In this document: piece after piece, positions 1 to 12,781 of the stretch
Layout of the letters: each line of letters starts with the position of its first letter
How positions within the stretch are numbered: the stretch's first letter is position 1
From: Lamellibrachia columna
Taxonomy: Eukaryota > Annelida > Polychaeta > Sabellida > Siboglinidae
Length of the DNA stretch: 64,000 nt
Assembly (NCBI GenBank): GCA_963662155.1
Contig: OY759271.1
Location: forward strand, 19,468,729 to 19,532,728
Direction: 5' to 3'
The notes under the pieces: model-generated
What the model was told of the DNA's origin: nothing
Databases searched by the model: none
Seen by the model: the letters and a program-made list of their open reading frames with translations, nothing else
Translations under genes and position numbers: made by a program

Positions 1-365
1 GAGTAGAGTAGAGTAGAGTAGTGTAGAGTAGAGTAGAATACAGTACAGTACAGTAGCGTAGAGAAGAGAAGAGTAGAGTAGAGTAGAGTAGAGTAGAGTA
101 GAGTAGAGTAGAGTAGAGTAGTGTAGTGTAGTGTAGAGTAGAGTAGAGTAGCGTAAACTAGAGTAGAATAGAGTAGAGTAGAGTATAGTAGAGTAGAGTA
201 GAGTAGAGTAGATTAGAGTAGAGTAGAGTATAGTAGAGTAGAGTAGAGTAGAGTAGATTAGAGTAGAGTAGAGTATAGTACAGTAGAGTAGAGTAGCGTA
301 GAGAAGAGTACATTAGAGTAGAGTAGAGTACAGAAGTGTACAGTAGAGTAGAGTAGAGTAGAGTA
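1..365 (+). repeat. Variant-rich array edge, before the 2.1-kb duplication
   Basis: GAGTA units are mixed with CAGTA, TAGTA, GTGTA, GCGTA, GATTA and GAGAA. The stretch does not align with the 2.4-2.5 kb segment that precedes the second copy of the duplication, so it lies outside the duplicated unit. It holds no gene and no G-rich tract. Confidence 0.8.
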
Positions 366-2470
366 TAGTAGAATACAGTAGAGTAGAGTAGAGTAGAGAA
401 TAGTACAGTACAATACAGTACAGTATAGTTTATTACAGTATAGTACAGAACAGTACAGTACAGTATAGTAGAGTAGAGTAGAGTAGAGTACAGAACAGTA
501 CAGTATACTAGAGTACAGTAGAGTAGATTAGTGTAGAGTAGTATAGAGTAGAGTAAAGTACATAACAGTAGAGTACAGTAGAATAGAGTAGAGTAGAGTA
601 GAGTAGAGTAGTGTAGATTAGAGTAGAGTAGAGTACAGTACAGTACAGTTGATTAGAGTATATGACAGTACAGTAGACTAGAGTAGAGTAGCGTAGAGAA
701 GAGTAGAGTAGAGTAGAGTAGAGTAGAGAACAGTAGGGTATAGTAGAGAACAGTAGAGTAGAGTAGAGTAGAGTAGAGTAGAGTAGAGTAGAGTAGAATA
801 GCGCAGAGAAGAGTACAGTAGAGTAGAGTAGGGTACAGTAGTGTACAATAAAGTAGAGTAGAGTAGAGTAGAGTAGAGTAGAATACAGTAGAGTAGAGTA
901 GAGTAGAGAAGAGAATAGTACAGTAAAATACAGTACAGTATAGTTCAGTACAGTATAGTACAGAACAGTACAGTACAGTATAGTAGAGAAGTGTAGAGTA
1001 GAGTAGACACAGTACAGTACATTACAGAAGAGTACAGTAGAATAGATTAGAGTAGAGTAGAGTAGAGTAGTGTAAATTAGAGTAGAATAGAGTACAGTAC
1101 AGTACAGTACAGTTGATTAGAGTATAGTACAGTACAGTAGACTAGAGTAGAGTAGAGTAGAGTAGAGTAGAGTAGAGTAGAGTAGAGTACATTAGAGTAA
1201 AGTAGAGTAGTGTAGATTAAAGTAGAGAAGAGAACAGTAGAGTAGAGTAGAGTAGAGTAGAATAGCGCAGAGTAGAGTACAGTAGAGTAGAGTACAGTAC
1301 AGTAGTGTACAGTAGAGTACAATAGATTAGATTAGAGTAGAGTAGAGTAGAAAAGAATACAGTAGAGTTGAGTAGAGTAGAGAATAGTACAGTACAACAC
1401 AGTACAGTATAGTTCAGTACAGTATAGTACAGAACAGTACAGTACAATATAGTAGAGTAGAGTAGAGTAGAGTACAGTACAGTATAGTAGAGTACCGTAG
1501 AGTAGAGTAGGGTAGAGTAGTATAGAGTAGAGTAGAGTAGAGTACATTACAGTTAAGGTCAGAACAGTACAGTACAATATAGTAGAGTAGAGTAGAGTAG
1601 AGTACAGTACAGTACAGTACAGTATAGTAGAGTACAGTAGAGTAGGGTAGTGTAGAGTAGTATAGATTAGAGTAGAGTACATTACAGTAGAGTACAGTAG
1701 AATAGATAGAGTAGAGTAGAGTAGAGTAGAGTAGAGTAGTGTAGAGTAGAGTAGAGTAGAGTACTGTACAGTACAGTTGATTAAAGTATAGTACAGTACA
1801 GTAGACTAGAGTAGAGTAGCGTAGAGAAGAGTAGAGTAGAGTAGAGTAGAGTAGAGTAGAGTAGAGTAGAGTACAATACAGTACCGTATAGTTCAGTACA
1901 GTATAGTACAGAACAGTACAGTACAGTATAGTAGAGTAGAGTACAGTACAGTACAGAACAGTATAGTAGAGTACAGTAGAGTAGAGTAGTGTAGAGTAGT
2001 ATAAGAGTAGAGTAGAGTACATTACAGTAGAGTACAGTAGAATAGAGTAGAGTAGGGTAGAGTAGTGCAGAGTAGAGTAGAGTAGAGTACAGTACAGTAC
2101 AGTACAGTTGATTAGAGTATAGTACAGTACAGTATACTAGAGTAGAGTAGCGTAGAGTAGGGTAGAGTAGAGTAGAGTATAGTAGAGTACATACAACAGT
2201 ACAGTAGAGTAGAGTAGAGTAGAGTAGAGTAGAGTAGAGTATAATAGCGCAGAGAAGAGTACAGAAGAGTACAGTAGAGTGCAGTAGAGTAGAGTAGAGT
2301 AGAGTAGAGTAGAGTAGAATACAGTAGAGTAGAGTAGAGTAGAGAATAGTACAGTACAATACAGTATAGTTCAGTACAGAATAGTACAGAACAGTACAGT
2401 ATAGTAGAGTACAGTAGAGTAGAGTAGAGTAGTGTAGAGTAGAGTAGAGTATAGTAGAGCAGTGTAGAGT
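366..2470 (+). repeat. Left-edge tandem duplication, copy L1 (about 2.1 kb)
   Basis: This copy matches L2 immediately downstream. Rare landmarks recur in the same order at offsets of 2,091 to 2,126 bp: TTTATTAC at 429 and 2,530; TATGACAG at 661 and 2,767; GACACAG at 1,006 and 3,117; AAAAGAATAC at 1,351 and 3,477; GTTAAG at 1,552 and 3,673; ACCGTATAG near 1,883 and 3,994; ATAAGAG at 2,001 and 4,112; CATACAACAG at 2,210 and 4,301. Both copies share the same breaks of the 5-bp register (4-bp unit at 1,006, 4-bp unit near 1,714, 6-bp unit near 1,999, 7-bp unit near 2,210), so they descend from one already diverged ancestor. Minus-strand open frames here are repeat by-products. Confidence 0.9.
1761..1774. 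repeat. 14-bp perfect palindrome in L1
   Basis: GTACTGTACAGTAC equals its own reverse complement. It arises where a CTGTA pentamer abuts CAGTA units. The same 14 bp lies at 3,867-3,880 in L2, and 12-bp cores (TACTGTACAGTA) occur at 4,234 and 9,495. It is probably a chance product of the CAGTA-rich composition and not a functional site. Confidence 0.75.
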
Positions 2471-4585
2471 AGAATAGAGTAGAGTAGAGTAGAGTAGAGA
2501 ATAGTACAGTACAATACAGTACAGTATAGTTTATTACAGTATAGTACAGAACAGTACAGTACAGTATAGTAGAGTAGAGTAGAGTAGAGTAGAGTACAGA
2601 ACAGTACAGTATACTAGAGTACAGTAGAGTAGATTAGTGTAGAGTAGTATAGAGTAGAGTAAAGTACATAACAGTAGAGTACAGTAGAATAGAGTAGAGT
2701 AGAGTAGAGTAGAGTAGTGTAGATTAGAGTAGAGTAGAGTACAGTACAGTACAGTTGATTAGAGTATATGACAGTACAGTAGACTAGAGTAGAGTAGCGT
2801 AGAGAAGAGTAGAGTAGAGTAGAGTAGAGTAGAGAACAGTAGAGTATAGTAGAGAACAGTAGAGTAGAGTAGAGTAGAGTAGAGTAGAGTAGAGTAGAGT
2901 AGAGTAGCGCAGAGAAGAGTACAGTAGAGTAGAGTAGGGTACAGTAGTGTACAATAAAGTAGAGTAGAGTAGAGTAGAGTAGAGTAGAGTAGAATACAGT
3001 AGAGTAGAGTAGAGTAGAGTAGAGAATAGTACAGTAAAATACAGTACAGTATAGTTCAGTACAGTATAGTACAGAACAGTACAGTACAGTATAGTAGAGA
3101 AGTGTAGAGTAGAGTAGACACAGTACAGTACATTACAGAAGAGTACAGTAGAATAGATTAGAGTAAAGTAGAGTAGAGTAGTGTAAATTAGAGTAGAATA
3201 GAGTAGAGTACAGTACAGTACAGTTGATTAGAGTATAGTACAGTACAGTAGACTAGAGTAGAGTAGAGTAGAGTAGAGTAGAGTAGAGTAAAGTAGAGTA
3301 GAGTAGAGAAGAGTACATTAGAGTAGAGTAGAGTAGTGTAGATTAAAGTAGAGTAGAGAACAGTAGAGTAGAGTAGAGTAGAGTAGAATAGCGCAGAGTA
3401 GAGTACAGTAGAGTAGAGTACAGTACAGTAGTGTACAGTAGAGTACAATAGATTAGATTAGAGTAGAGTAGAGTAGAAAAGAATACAGTAGAGTTGAGTA
3501 GAGTAGAGAATAGTACAGTACAACACAGTACAGTATAGTTCAGTACAGTATAGTACAGAACAGTACAGTACAATATAGTAGAGTAGAGTAGAGTAGAGTA
3601 CAGTACAGTATAGTAGAGTACAGTAGAGTAGAGTAGGGTAGAATAGTATAGAGTAGAGTAGAGTACATTACAGTTAAGTACAGAACAGTACAGTACAATA
3701 TAGTAGAGTAGAGTACAGTACAGTACAGTACAGTATAGTAGAGAACAGTAGAGTAGGGTAGTGTAGAGTAGTATAGATTAGAGTAGAGTACATTACAGTA
3801 GAGTACAGTAGAATAGATAGAGTAGAGTAGAGTAGAGTAGAGTAGTGTAGAGTAGAGTAGAGTAGAGTACTGTACAGTACAGTTGATTAAAGTATAGTAC
3901 AGTACAGTAGACTAGAGTAGAGTAGCGTAGAGAAGAGTAGAGTAGAGTAGAGTAGAGTAGAGTAGAGTAGAGTAGAGTAGAGTACAATACAGTACCGTAT
4001 AGTTCAGTACAGTATAGTACAGAACAGTACAGTACAGTATAGTAGAGTAGATTACAATACAGTACAGAACAGTATAGTAGAGTACAGTAGAGTAGAGTAG
4101 TGTAGAGTAGTATAAGAGTAGAGTAGAGTACATTACAGTAGAGTACAGTAGAATAGAGTAGAGTAGGGTAGAGTAGTGCAGAGTAGAGTAGAGTACAGTA
4201 CAGTACAGTACAGTACAGTTGATTAGAGTATAGTACTGTACAGTATACTAGAGTAGAGTAGCGTAGAGTAGGGTAGAGTAGAGTAGAGTATAGTAGAGTA
4301 CATACAACAGTAGAGTAGAGTAGAGTAGAGTAGAGTAGAGTAGAGTATAATAGCGCAGAGAAGAGTACAGAAGAGTACAGTAGAGTGCAGTAGAGTAGAG
4401 TAGAGTAGAGTAGAGTAGAGTAGAATACAGTAGAGTAGAGTAGAGTAGAGAATAGTACAGTACAATACAGTATAGTTCAGTACAGAATAGTACAGAACAG
4501 TACAGTACAGTATAGTAGAGTACAGTAGAGTAGAGTAGAGTAGTGTAGAGTAGAGTAGAGTATAGTAGAGCAGTGTAGAGTAGAA
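2471..4585 (+). repeat. Left-edge tandem duplication, copy L2 (about 2.1 kb)
   Basis: This is the second copy of the unit described at 366-2,470. Its end is marked by GAGCAGTG at 4,568, the counterpart of 2,457. Compared with L1 it differs by gains and losses of whole pentamers and by scattered substitutions; for example GTTAAGGTC near 1,552 in L1 reads GTTAAGTAC near 3,673 here. Bases 2,661-2,787 of this copy are the closest match in the window to the 127-bp island at 18,586. Confidence 0.9.
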
Positions 4586-7500
4586 TAGAGTACAGTACAG
4601 TACAGTTGATTAGAGTATAGTACAGTACAGTAGACTAGAGTAGAGTAGCGTAGAGAAGAGTAGAGTAGAGTAGTGTAGAGTAGAGTAGATTAAAGTAGGG
4701 TAGAGAACAGTAGAGTAGAGTAGAGTAGATCAGACTACTGTAGTGTACAGTAGAGATGAGTACAGTACAGAACAGTACAGTAGACTAGAGTAGAATAGCG
4801 CAGAGAAGAGTTGAGTAGAGTAAAGTAGAGTAGAGTAGAGTAGTGTACAGTAGAGTAGAGTAGAGTAGAGTAGAGTAGAGTAGAGAGTAGAGTTGAGTAG
4901 GATAGAGTAGTGCAGAGTAGATCATACTACTGTAGTGTACAGTAGAGAAGAGTACAGTACAGAACAGTACAGTAGACTACATTAGAATAGCGCAGAGAAG
5001 AGTACAGTTGAGTAGAGTAGAGTAGAGTACAGTAGAATACAGTAGAGTATAGTAGAGAAGAGAATAGTACAGTACAATACAGTACAGTATAGTTCAGTAC
5101 AGTACAGTACAGTATAGTACAGAACAGTACAGTACAGTATAGTATAGTAGAATAGAGTAGAATAGAGTACAGTACAGTATAGTAGAGTACAGTAGAGTAG
5201 AGTAGTGTAGTATAGAGTAGAGTAGAGTAAAGTACAGTAGAGTACAGTAGAATAGAGTAGAGTAGAGTATAGTAAAGTAGAGTAGAATACAGTAGAGTAG
5301 GGTACAGTAGCGTAGAGAAGAGAAGAGAAGAATAGAGTAGAGTAGAGTAGAGTATTGTAAAGTAGAGTACAGTAGAGTAGAGTAGAGTAGAGTAGAATAC
5401 AGTAGAATAGAGTAGAGAATAGTTCAGTACAATACAGTACAGTATAGTTCTGTACAGTACAGTACAGTATAGTACAGAACAGTATAGTACAGTATAATAG
5501 AATAGAGTAGAGTAGAGTACAGTACAGTACAGTACAGTACAGTACAGTACAGTATAGTAGAGTACAGTAGAGTAGAGTAGTGTAGTATAGAGTAGAGTAG
5601 AGTAAATTACAGTAGAGTAGAGTAGAATAGAGTAGATAAGAGTAGAGTAAAGTAGAGTAGAATACAGTAGAGTAGGGTACAGTAGCGTAGAGAAGAGAAG
5701 AGAAGAGTAGAGTAGAGTAGAGTAGAGTAGAGTAGAGTAGAGTAGAGTAGAGTTGAGTAGAGTAGAGAATAGTACAGTACAATACAGTACAGTATAGTTC
5801 AGTACAGTACAGTACAGTAGAGTACAGTAGAGTAGAGTAGTGTAGTATAGAGTAGATTAGAGTAAAGTACACTAAAGTACAGTTCAATAGAGTAGAGTAG
5901 AATACGGTAGCGTAGGGTACAGTAGCGTAGAGAAGAGAAAAGAAGAGTAGAGTAGAGTAGAGTAGGGTAGAGTAGAGTAGAGTAGAGTACAGTACAGTAC
6001 AGTACAGTACAGAACAGTACAGTAGACTAGAGTTGATTAGCGCAGAGAAGAGTACAGCAGAATAGAGTAGAGTAGAATACCGTAGAGTAGGGTACAGTAG
6101 CGTAGAGAAGAGAAGAGAAGAGTAGAGTAGAGTAGAGTAGAGTAGGGTAGGGTAGAGTAGAGTAGAGTACAGTACAGTACAGTACACTACAGTACAGTAC
6201 AGAACAGTACAGTAGACTAGAGTAGAATAGCGTAGAAAAGAGTAGAGTAGAGTAGAGTAGAGTACAGTAGTGTAAAGTAGAGTAGAGTATAGTAGAGTAG
6301 AGTAGAGTAGAATACAGTAGAGTAGAGAAGAGTAAAGAATAGTACAGTACAATACAGTGCAGTACAGTATAGTAGAGTACAGTAGAGTAGAGTAGTGTAG
6401 TATAGAGTAGAGTAGAGTAAAGTACAGTAGAGTACAGTAGAATAGAGTAGAGTAGAGTAGAGTAGAATACAGTAGAGTAGGGTACAGTAGCGTAGAGAAG
6501 AGAAGAGTAGAGTAGAGTAGAGTAGTGTAAATTAGAGTACAGTAGAGTAGAGTAGAGTAGAATACAGAAGAATAGTGTAGAGTAGAGAATAGTACAGTAC
6601 AATACAGTACAGTATAGATCAGTACAGTACAGTATAGTACAGAACAGTACAGTACGATATAGTAGAATAGAGTAGAGTAGAGTACAGTACAGTACAGTAC
6701 AGTATAGTATAGTAGAATACAGTAGAATAGAGTAGTGTAGTATAGAGTAGAGTAGAGTAAAGTACAGTAGAGTACAGTATAATACAGTAGAGTAGAGTAG
6801 AGTAGAGTAGAGTAGAGTAGAGTAGAATACAGTAGAGTAGGGTACAGTAGCGTAGAGAAGAGTAGAGTAGGATAGAGTAGAGTAGAATACAGTACAGTAC
6901 AGTACAGAACAGTACAGTAGAGTACAGTAGAGTAGAGTAGTGTAGTATAGAGTAGAGTAGAGTAAAGTACAGTAGAGTACAGTATAATAGATTAGAGTAG
7001 AGTAGAGTAGATTAGAATACCGTAGCGTAGGGTACAGTAGCGTAGAGAGCAGAGTAGAGTAGAGTACAGTACAGAACAGTACAGTAGACTAGAGTAGAAT
7101 AGCGCAGAGAAGAGTACAGTAGAGTAGAGTAGAGTACAGTAGTGTAAAGTAGAGTACAGTAGAGTTGAGTAGAGTAGAGTAGAGTAGAGTAAAGTACAGT
7201 AGAGTACAGTAGAATAGAGTAGAGTAGGGTACAGTAGCATAGAGAAGAGAAGGGTAGAGTAGAGTAGAGTAGAATAGAGTAGAGTAGAGTAGAGTAGAGT
7301 AGAGTAGAGTAGAGTAGAGTAGTGTAAAGTACAGTAGAGTACAGTATAATACAGTAGAGTAGAGTAGAGTAGAGTAGAGTAGAATACAGTAGAGTAGGGT
7401 ACAGTATCGTAGAGAAGAGAAGAGTACAGAACAGTACAGTAGAGTACAGTAGAGTAGAGTAGTGTAGTATAGAGTAGAGTAGAGTAAAGTACAGTAGAGT

Positions 7501-8960
7501 ACAGTATAATAGATTAGAGTAGAGTAGAGTAGATTAGAATACAGTAGAGTAGGGTACAGTAGCGTAGAGAGCAGAGTAGAGTAGAGTACAGTACAGAACA
7601 GTACAGTAGACTAGAGTAGAAAAGCGCAGAGAAGAGTACAGTAGAGTAGAGTAGAGTACAGTAGTGTAAAGTAGAGTACAGTAGAGTTGAGTAGAGTAGA
7701 GTAGAGTAAAGTACAGTAGAGTACAGTATAATACAGTAGAGTAGAGTAGAGTAGAGTAGAGTAGAATACAGTAGAGTAGGGTACAGTAGCGTAGAGAAGA
7801 GAAGAGTAGAGTAGAGTAGAGTAGAGTACAGTACAGTACAGAACAGTACAGTAGAGTACAGTAGAGTAGTGTAGTATAGAGTAGAGTAGAGTAAAGTACA
7901 GTAGAGTACAGTATAATAGATTAGAGTAGAGTAGAGTAGATTAGAATACCGTAGAGTAGGGTACAGTAGCGTAGAGATCAGAGTAGAGTAGAGTACAGTA
8001 CAGAACAGTACAGTAGACTAGAGTAGAGTACAGTAGTGTAAAGTAGAGTACAGTAGAGTTGAGTAGAGTAGAGTAGAGTAAAGTACAGTAGAGTACAGTA
8101 GAATAGAGTAGAGTAGGGTACAGTAGCATAGAGAAGAGAAGAGTAGAGTAGAGTAGAGTAGAGTAGAATAGAGTAGAGTAGAGTAGAGTACAGTAGAGTA
8201 GAGTAGAGTAGAATACAGTAGAGTAGAGTAGAGAATAGTACAGTACAATACAGTACAGTATAGTTCAGTACAGAACAGTATAGTACAGAACATTACAGTA
8301 CAGTATAGTAGAATAGAGTAGAGTAGAGTACAGTACAGTACAGTACAGTATAGTATAGTACAGTAGAGAAGAGTAGTGTAGTATAGAGTAGAGTAGAGTA
8401 GAGTAAAGTACAGTAGAGTACAGTAGAATAGAGTAGAGTAGTGTAGAGTAGAGTAGAATACAGTAGAGTAGGGTACAGTAGCGTAGAGAAGAGAAGAGTA
8501 GAGTAGATTAGAGTAGAGTAGAGTAGAGTAGAGTAGAGTAGAATACAGTAGAGTAGAGTAGAGTAGAGTAGAGAATAGTACAGTACAATACAGTACAGTA
8601 TAGTTCAGTACAGTACAGTATAGTACAGTACAGTATAGTAGAATAGAGTACAGTACAGTACAGTACAGTACAATACAGTATAGTAGAGTACAGTAGAGTA
8701 GAGTACAGTAGAGTAGAGTAGAGTAGAGTAGAATACAGTAGAGTAGAGTAGAGTAGAGAATAGTACAGTATAATACAGTACAGTATAGTTCAGTACAGTA
8801 CAGTACAGTACAGTATAGTACATAACAGTACATACAGTACAGTATAGTAGAATAGAGTAGAGTACAGTAGAGTACAGTACAGTACAGTACAGTAGAATAG
8901 ACTACATTACAATACAGTAGAGTACAGTACAGTAGAATAGACTACAGTACAATACAGTAG
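4586..8960 (+). repeat. Variant-rich, poorly ordered satellite segment
   Basis: CAGTA, TAGTA and GAATA units are dense. Short phrases recur at irregular spacing: GGGTACAGTAGCGTAGAG at roughly 175-400 bp intervals, GCGCAGAGAAG near 4,798, 4,990, 6,037, 7,103 and 7,625, and GATCAGACTACTG near 4,728 with a variant (GATCATACTACTG) near 4,921. No clean higher-order period is visible except the local 0.4-0.5-kb repeat at about 6,960-8,120. The first A-box-like phrases, followed by GAGAA runs, appear here, so this may be an older and less homogenised form of the core array. The 456-codon minus-strand open frame at 4,982-6,352 is the repeat read as Tyr-Ser-Thr-Leu-Leu and is not a gene. Confidence 0.85.
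6960..8120 (+). repeat. Local tandem repeat of about 0.4-0.5 kb with shared register slip
   Basis: The phrase AATAGATTAGAGTAGAG recurs at 6,986, 7,508 and 7,915 (spacing 522 and 407 bp). Each is followed within about 70 bp by a break in the 5-bp register: GTAGAGAGCAGAG near 7,043 and 7,566, and GTAGAGATCAGAG near 7,974. The common slip shows that the copies share an ancestor that already carried it. The third copy is shortened internally. Confidence 0.75.
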
Positions 8961-9309
8961 AGTAGGGTACAGTAGAGTAGAGTAGGGTTGCGTAGAAAAG
9001 AGAAGAGTAGAGTAGAGTAGAGTAGAGTAGAGTAGAGTAGAGTAGAGTAGAGTAGCGAAGAGAAGAGAAGAGTAGAGTATAGTAGAGTAGAGTATAGTAG
9101 AGTAGAGTAGAGAAGAGTAGAGTATAGTAGAGTAGAGTAGAGTAGAGTAGAGTAGAGTACAGTACAGTAGAGTACAGTAGAGTACAGTAGAGTAGAGTAG
9201 AGTAGACTAGAGAAGAGAAGAGAAGAGTAGAGTAGGGTAGAGTAGAGTAGAGTAGAGTAGAATACAGTAGAGTAGGGTACAGTAGCGTAGAGAAGAGAAG
9301 AGTAGAGTA
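8961..9309 (+). repeat. Junction segment before the first GGGTA tract
   Basis: GAGTA units become dominant and CAGTA units thin out across this stretch. It contains GAGAA runs and one A box (GAATACAGTA near 9,260) leading into the first GGGTA tract. Nothing gene-like is present. Confidence 0.7.
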
Positions 9310-9379
9310 GGGTAGGGTAGGGTAGGGTAGGGTAGGGTAGGGTAGGGTAGGGTAGGGTAGGGTAGGGTAGGGAAGGGTA
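9310..9379 (+). repeat. GGGTA tract, 14 units (one GGGAA)
   Basis: This is the first long GGGTA run in the window and the only one lying in the variant-rich half. Fourteen consecutive GGG triplets are separated by 2-base TA (once AA) loops, enough for several adjacent G-quadruplexes on the + strand. Confidence 0.95.
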
Positions 9380-11131
9380 GAGTAGAGTAGAGTAGAGTAG
9401 AGTAGAGAAGAGTAGCTTAGAGAAGAGTACAGTATAGTAGAGTAGAGAGTAGAGTAGAGTAGGATAGATTAGAGTAGAGTAGATCAGACTACTGTACTGT
9501 ACAGTAGAGAAGAGTACAATATAGAACATTACAGTAGACTAGAGTAGAATAGCGCAGAGAAGAGTACAGTAGAGTAGAGTAGAGTACAGTAGTGTTAAGT
9601 AGAATACAGTAGAGTTGAGTAGAGTAGAGTAGAATACAGTAGAGTAGAGTAGAGTAGAGAATAGCACAGTACAATACAGTACAGTATAGTTCAGTACAGT
9701 ACAGTACAGTACAGTATAGTACATAACAGTACAGTACAGTATAGTAGAATAGAGTAGAGTACAGTAGAGTACAGTACAGTAGAATAGACTACATTACAAT
9801 ACAGTAGAGTAGGGTACAGTAGAGTAGAGTAGAGTAGCGTAGAGAAGAGAAGAGTAGAGTAGAGTAGAGTAGAATAAAGTAGAGTATAGTACAGTACAGT
9901 ACAGTATAGTAGAGTAGAGTACAGTAGAGTAGAGTAGAGTAAACTAGAGTAGAATAGAGTAGAGTAAAGTACAGTACAGTAGATAACAGTAGAGTATAGT
10001 ACAGAAGAGTACAGTAGAGTAGAGTACAGTAGTGTGAAGTAGAATACAGTAGAGTTGAGTAGAGTTGAGTAGAATACAGTAGGGTAGAATAGAGAATAGT
10101 ACAGTACAATACAGTACAATATAGTTCAGTACAGTACAGTACAGTATAGTACAGAACAGTACAGTACAGTATAGTAGAATAGAGTAGAGTAGAGTACAGT
10201 ACAGTACAGTACAGTATAATAGACTATAGTACAATACAGTAGAGTAGGGTAGAGTAGAGTAGATTAGAGTAGAGTAGAGTAGAGTAGAGTAGAGTAGAGT
10301 AGAGTAGAGTAGAGTAGAGTAGAGTAGCATAGAGAAGAGAAGAGAAGAGTAGAGTAGAGTAGAGTAGAGTAGAGTAGAGTAGGGTACAGTAGCGTATAGA
10401 AGAGTAGAGTAGAGTAGAGTAGAGTAGCGTAGAGAAGAGAAGAGAAGAGTAGAGTAGAGTAGAGAAGAGTTGCGTAGAGAAGAGAAGAGAAGAGTAGAGT
10501 AGAGTAGAGTAGAGTAGAGTAGAATACAGTAGAGTAGGGTACAGTAGCGTAGAGTAGAGTAGAGTAGAGTAGAGTAGAGAAGAGAAGAGAAGAGTAGAGT
10601 AGAGTAGAGTAGAGTAGAGTAGATTAGAGTAGAGTAGAGTAGAGTAGAGTAGAGTAGAGAAGAGAAGAGTAGAGTAGAGTAGAGTAGAGTAGAGTAGATT
10701 AGGGTACAGTAGCGTAGAGAAGAGTAGAGTAGAGTAGAGTAGATTAGAGTAGAGTAGAGTAGAGTAGAGTAGAGTAGAGTAGAGTAGAGTACAGTAGAGT
10801 AGAGTAGAGTAGAGTATCGAAGAGAAGAGAAGAGTAGAGAATAGTAGAGTAGAGTATAGTAGAGTAGAGTAGAGTAGAGTAGGGTAGAATACAGTAGAGT
10901 AGGGTACAATAGCGTAGATAAGAGAAGAGTAGAGTAGAGTAGAGTAGAGTAGAGTAGAGTAGAGTAGAGTAGAGTTGAGTAGAGTTGAGTAGAGTAGAGT
11001 AGAGTAGAGTAGAGTAGAGTAGAGTAGAGTAGCGTAGAGAAGAGAAGAGAAGAGTAGAGTAGAGTAGAGTAGAGTAGAGTAGAATACAGTAGAGTAGTGT
11101 ACAGTAGCGTAGAGAAGAGAAGAGTAGAGTA
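9310..11131 (+). repeat. Transition-zone HOR unit 1 (about 1.8 kb)
   Basis: The unit begins with a GGGTA tract and is repeated at 11,132. Shared landmarks are GTAGCTTAG (core at 9,416 and 11,213), the 7-bp slip GAGAGTA (about 9,446 and 11,241), GATCAGAC (about 9,482 and 11,279), AATAGCGCAG (about 9,550 and 11,310) and AAACTAGAG (9,941 and 11,756). The first part is CAGTA-rich like the left edge; the second part (after about 10,250) is almost pure GAGTA with GAGAA runs like the right side. The unit therefore joins the two styles of sequence. Confidence 0.85.
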
Positions 11132-11171
11132 GGGTAGGGTAGGGTAGGGTAGGGTAGGGTAGGGTAGGGTA
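11132..11171 (+). repeat. GGGTA tract, 8 units
   Basis: Eight perfect GGGTA units open the second transition-zone HOR unit. This is the counterpart of the 14-unit tract at 9,310, so tract length changed between copies. Confidence 0.95.
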
Positions 11172-12781
11172 GAGTACAGTAGAGTAGAGTAGAGTAGAGT
11201 AGAGAAGAGTAGCTTAGAGAAGAGTACAGTATAGTAGAGTAGAGAGTAGAGTAGAGTAGGATAGATTAGTGTAGAGTAGATCAGACCATTACAGTAGACT
11301 AGAGTAGAATAGCGCAGAGAAGAGTAGAGTAGAGTAGAGTAGAGTAGAGTACAGTAGTGTAAAGTAGAATACAGTAGAGTTGAGTAGAATAGAGTAGAAT
11401 ACAGTAGAGTAGAGTAGAGTAGAGAATAGTACAGTACAATACAGTACAGTATAGTTCAGTACAGTACAGTACAGTATAGTACATAACAGTACAGTACAGT
11501 ATAGTAGAATAGAGTAGAGTACAGTAGAGTACAGTACAGTACAGTAGAATAGACTACATTACAATACAGTAGAGTACAGTACAGTAGAATAGACTACAGT
11601 ACAATACAGTAGAGTAGGGTACAGTAGAGTAGAGTAGAGTAGCGTAGAGAAGAGAAGAGTAGAGTAGAGTAGAGTAGAATAAAGTAGAGTATAGTACAGT
11701 ACAGTACAGTATAGTAGAGTAGAGTACAGTAGAGTAGAGTAGAGTAAACTAGAGTAGAATAGAGTAGAGTAAAGTATAGTACAGTAGATAACAGTAGAGT
11801 ATAGTACAGAAGAGTACAGTAGAGTAGAGTACAGTAGTGTAAAGTAGAATACAGTAGAGTTGAGTAGAGTAGAGTAGAATACAGTAGAATAGAATAGAGA
11901 ATAGTACAGTACAATACAGTACATTATAGTTCAGTACAGTACAGTACAGTACAGTATAGTACAGAACAGTACAGTACAGTACAGTACAGTATAGTAGAAT
12001 AGAGTAGAGTAGAGTAGAGTACAGTACAGTACAGTACAGTACAGTAGAATAGACTACAGTACAATACAGTAGAGTAGGGTAGAGTAGAGTAGAGTAGAGT
12101 AGAGTAGAGTAGAGTAGAGTAGAGTAGGGTAGAGTAGAGTAGAGTAGAGTAGAGAAGAGAAGAGAAGAAAAGAGTAGAGTAGAGTAGAGTAGAGTAGGGT
12201 ACAGTAGCGTAGAGAAGAGTAGAGTAGAGTAGAGTAGAGTAGAGTAGCGTAGAGAAGAGAAGAGAAGAGTAGAGTAGAGTAGAGTAGAGTTGAGTACAGT
12301 AGAGTAGAGTAGAGTAGAGTAGAATACAGTAGAGTAGGGTACAGTAGCGTAGAGTAGAGTAGAGTAGAGTAGAGTAGAGTAGAGTAGAGTAGAGTAGAGT
12401 AGAGTAGAGTAGAATACAGTAGAGTAGGATACAGTAGCGTAGAGTAGAGTAGAGTAGAGTAGAGTAGAGTAGAATAGAGTAGAGTAGAGTAGAGAAGAGA
12501 AGAGAAGAGTAGAGTAGAGTAGAGTAGAGTAGAGTAGAGTAGGGTAGAGTAGGGTACGGTAGCCTAGAGAAGAGTAGAGTAGAGTAGAGTAGAGTAGAGT
12601 AGAGTAGAGTAGAGTAGAGTAGAGAAGAGAAGAGAAGAGTAGAGTAGAGTAGAGTAGAGTAGAGTAGAGTAGAGAAGAGAAGAGTAGAGTAGAGTAGAGT
12701 AGAGTAGAGTAGAGTAGAGTAGAGTAGAGTAGAATACAGTAGAGTAGGGTACAGTAGCGTAGAGAACAGAAGAGTAGAGTA
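11132..12781 (+). repeat. Transition-zone HOR unit 2 (about 1.65 kb)
   Basis: This copy of the 9,310 unit is shorter. At 11,283-11,290 it reads GACCATTACAG where unit 1 has GACTACTG and further bases before CATTACAG at about 9,527, so an internal deletion has occurred, and it restores the 5-bp register that the 11,241 slip had broken. The first B box of the window (CCT core at 12,563) lies near its end. From 11,292 onward the register stays unbroken until 37,296. Confidence 0.85.

Noticed and set aside
1761..1774. 14-bp palindrome as an operator or attachment site
   Set aside because: It follows directly from CTGTA next to CAGTA in a CAGTA-rich stretch, is not tied to any gene, and recurs only through the 2.1-kb duplication and by similar chance joins.
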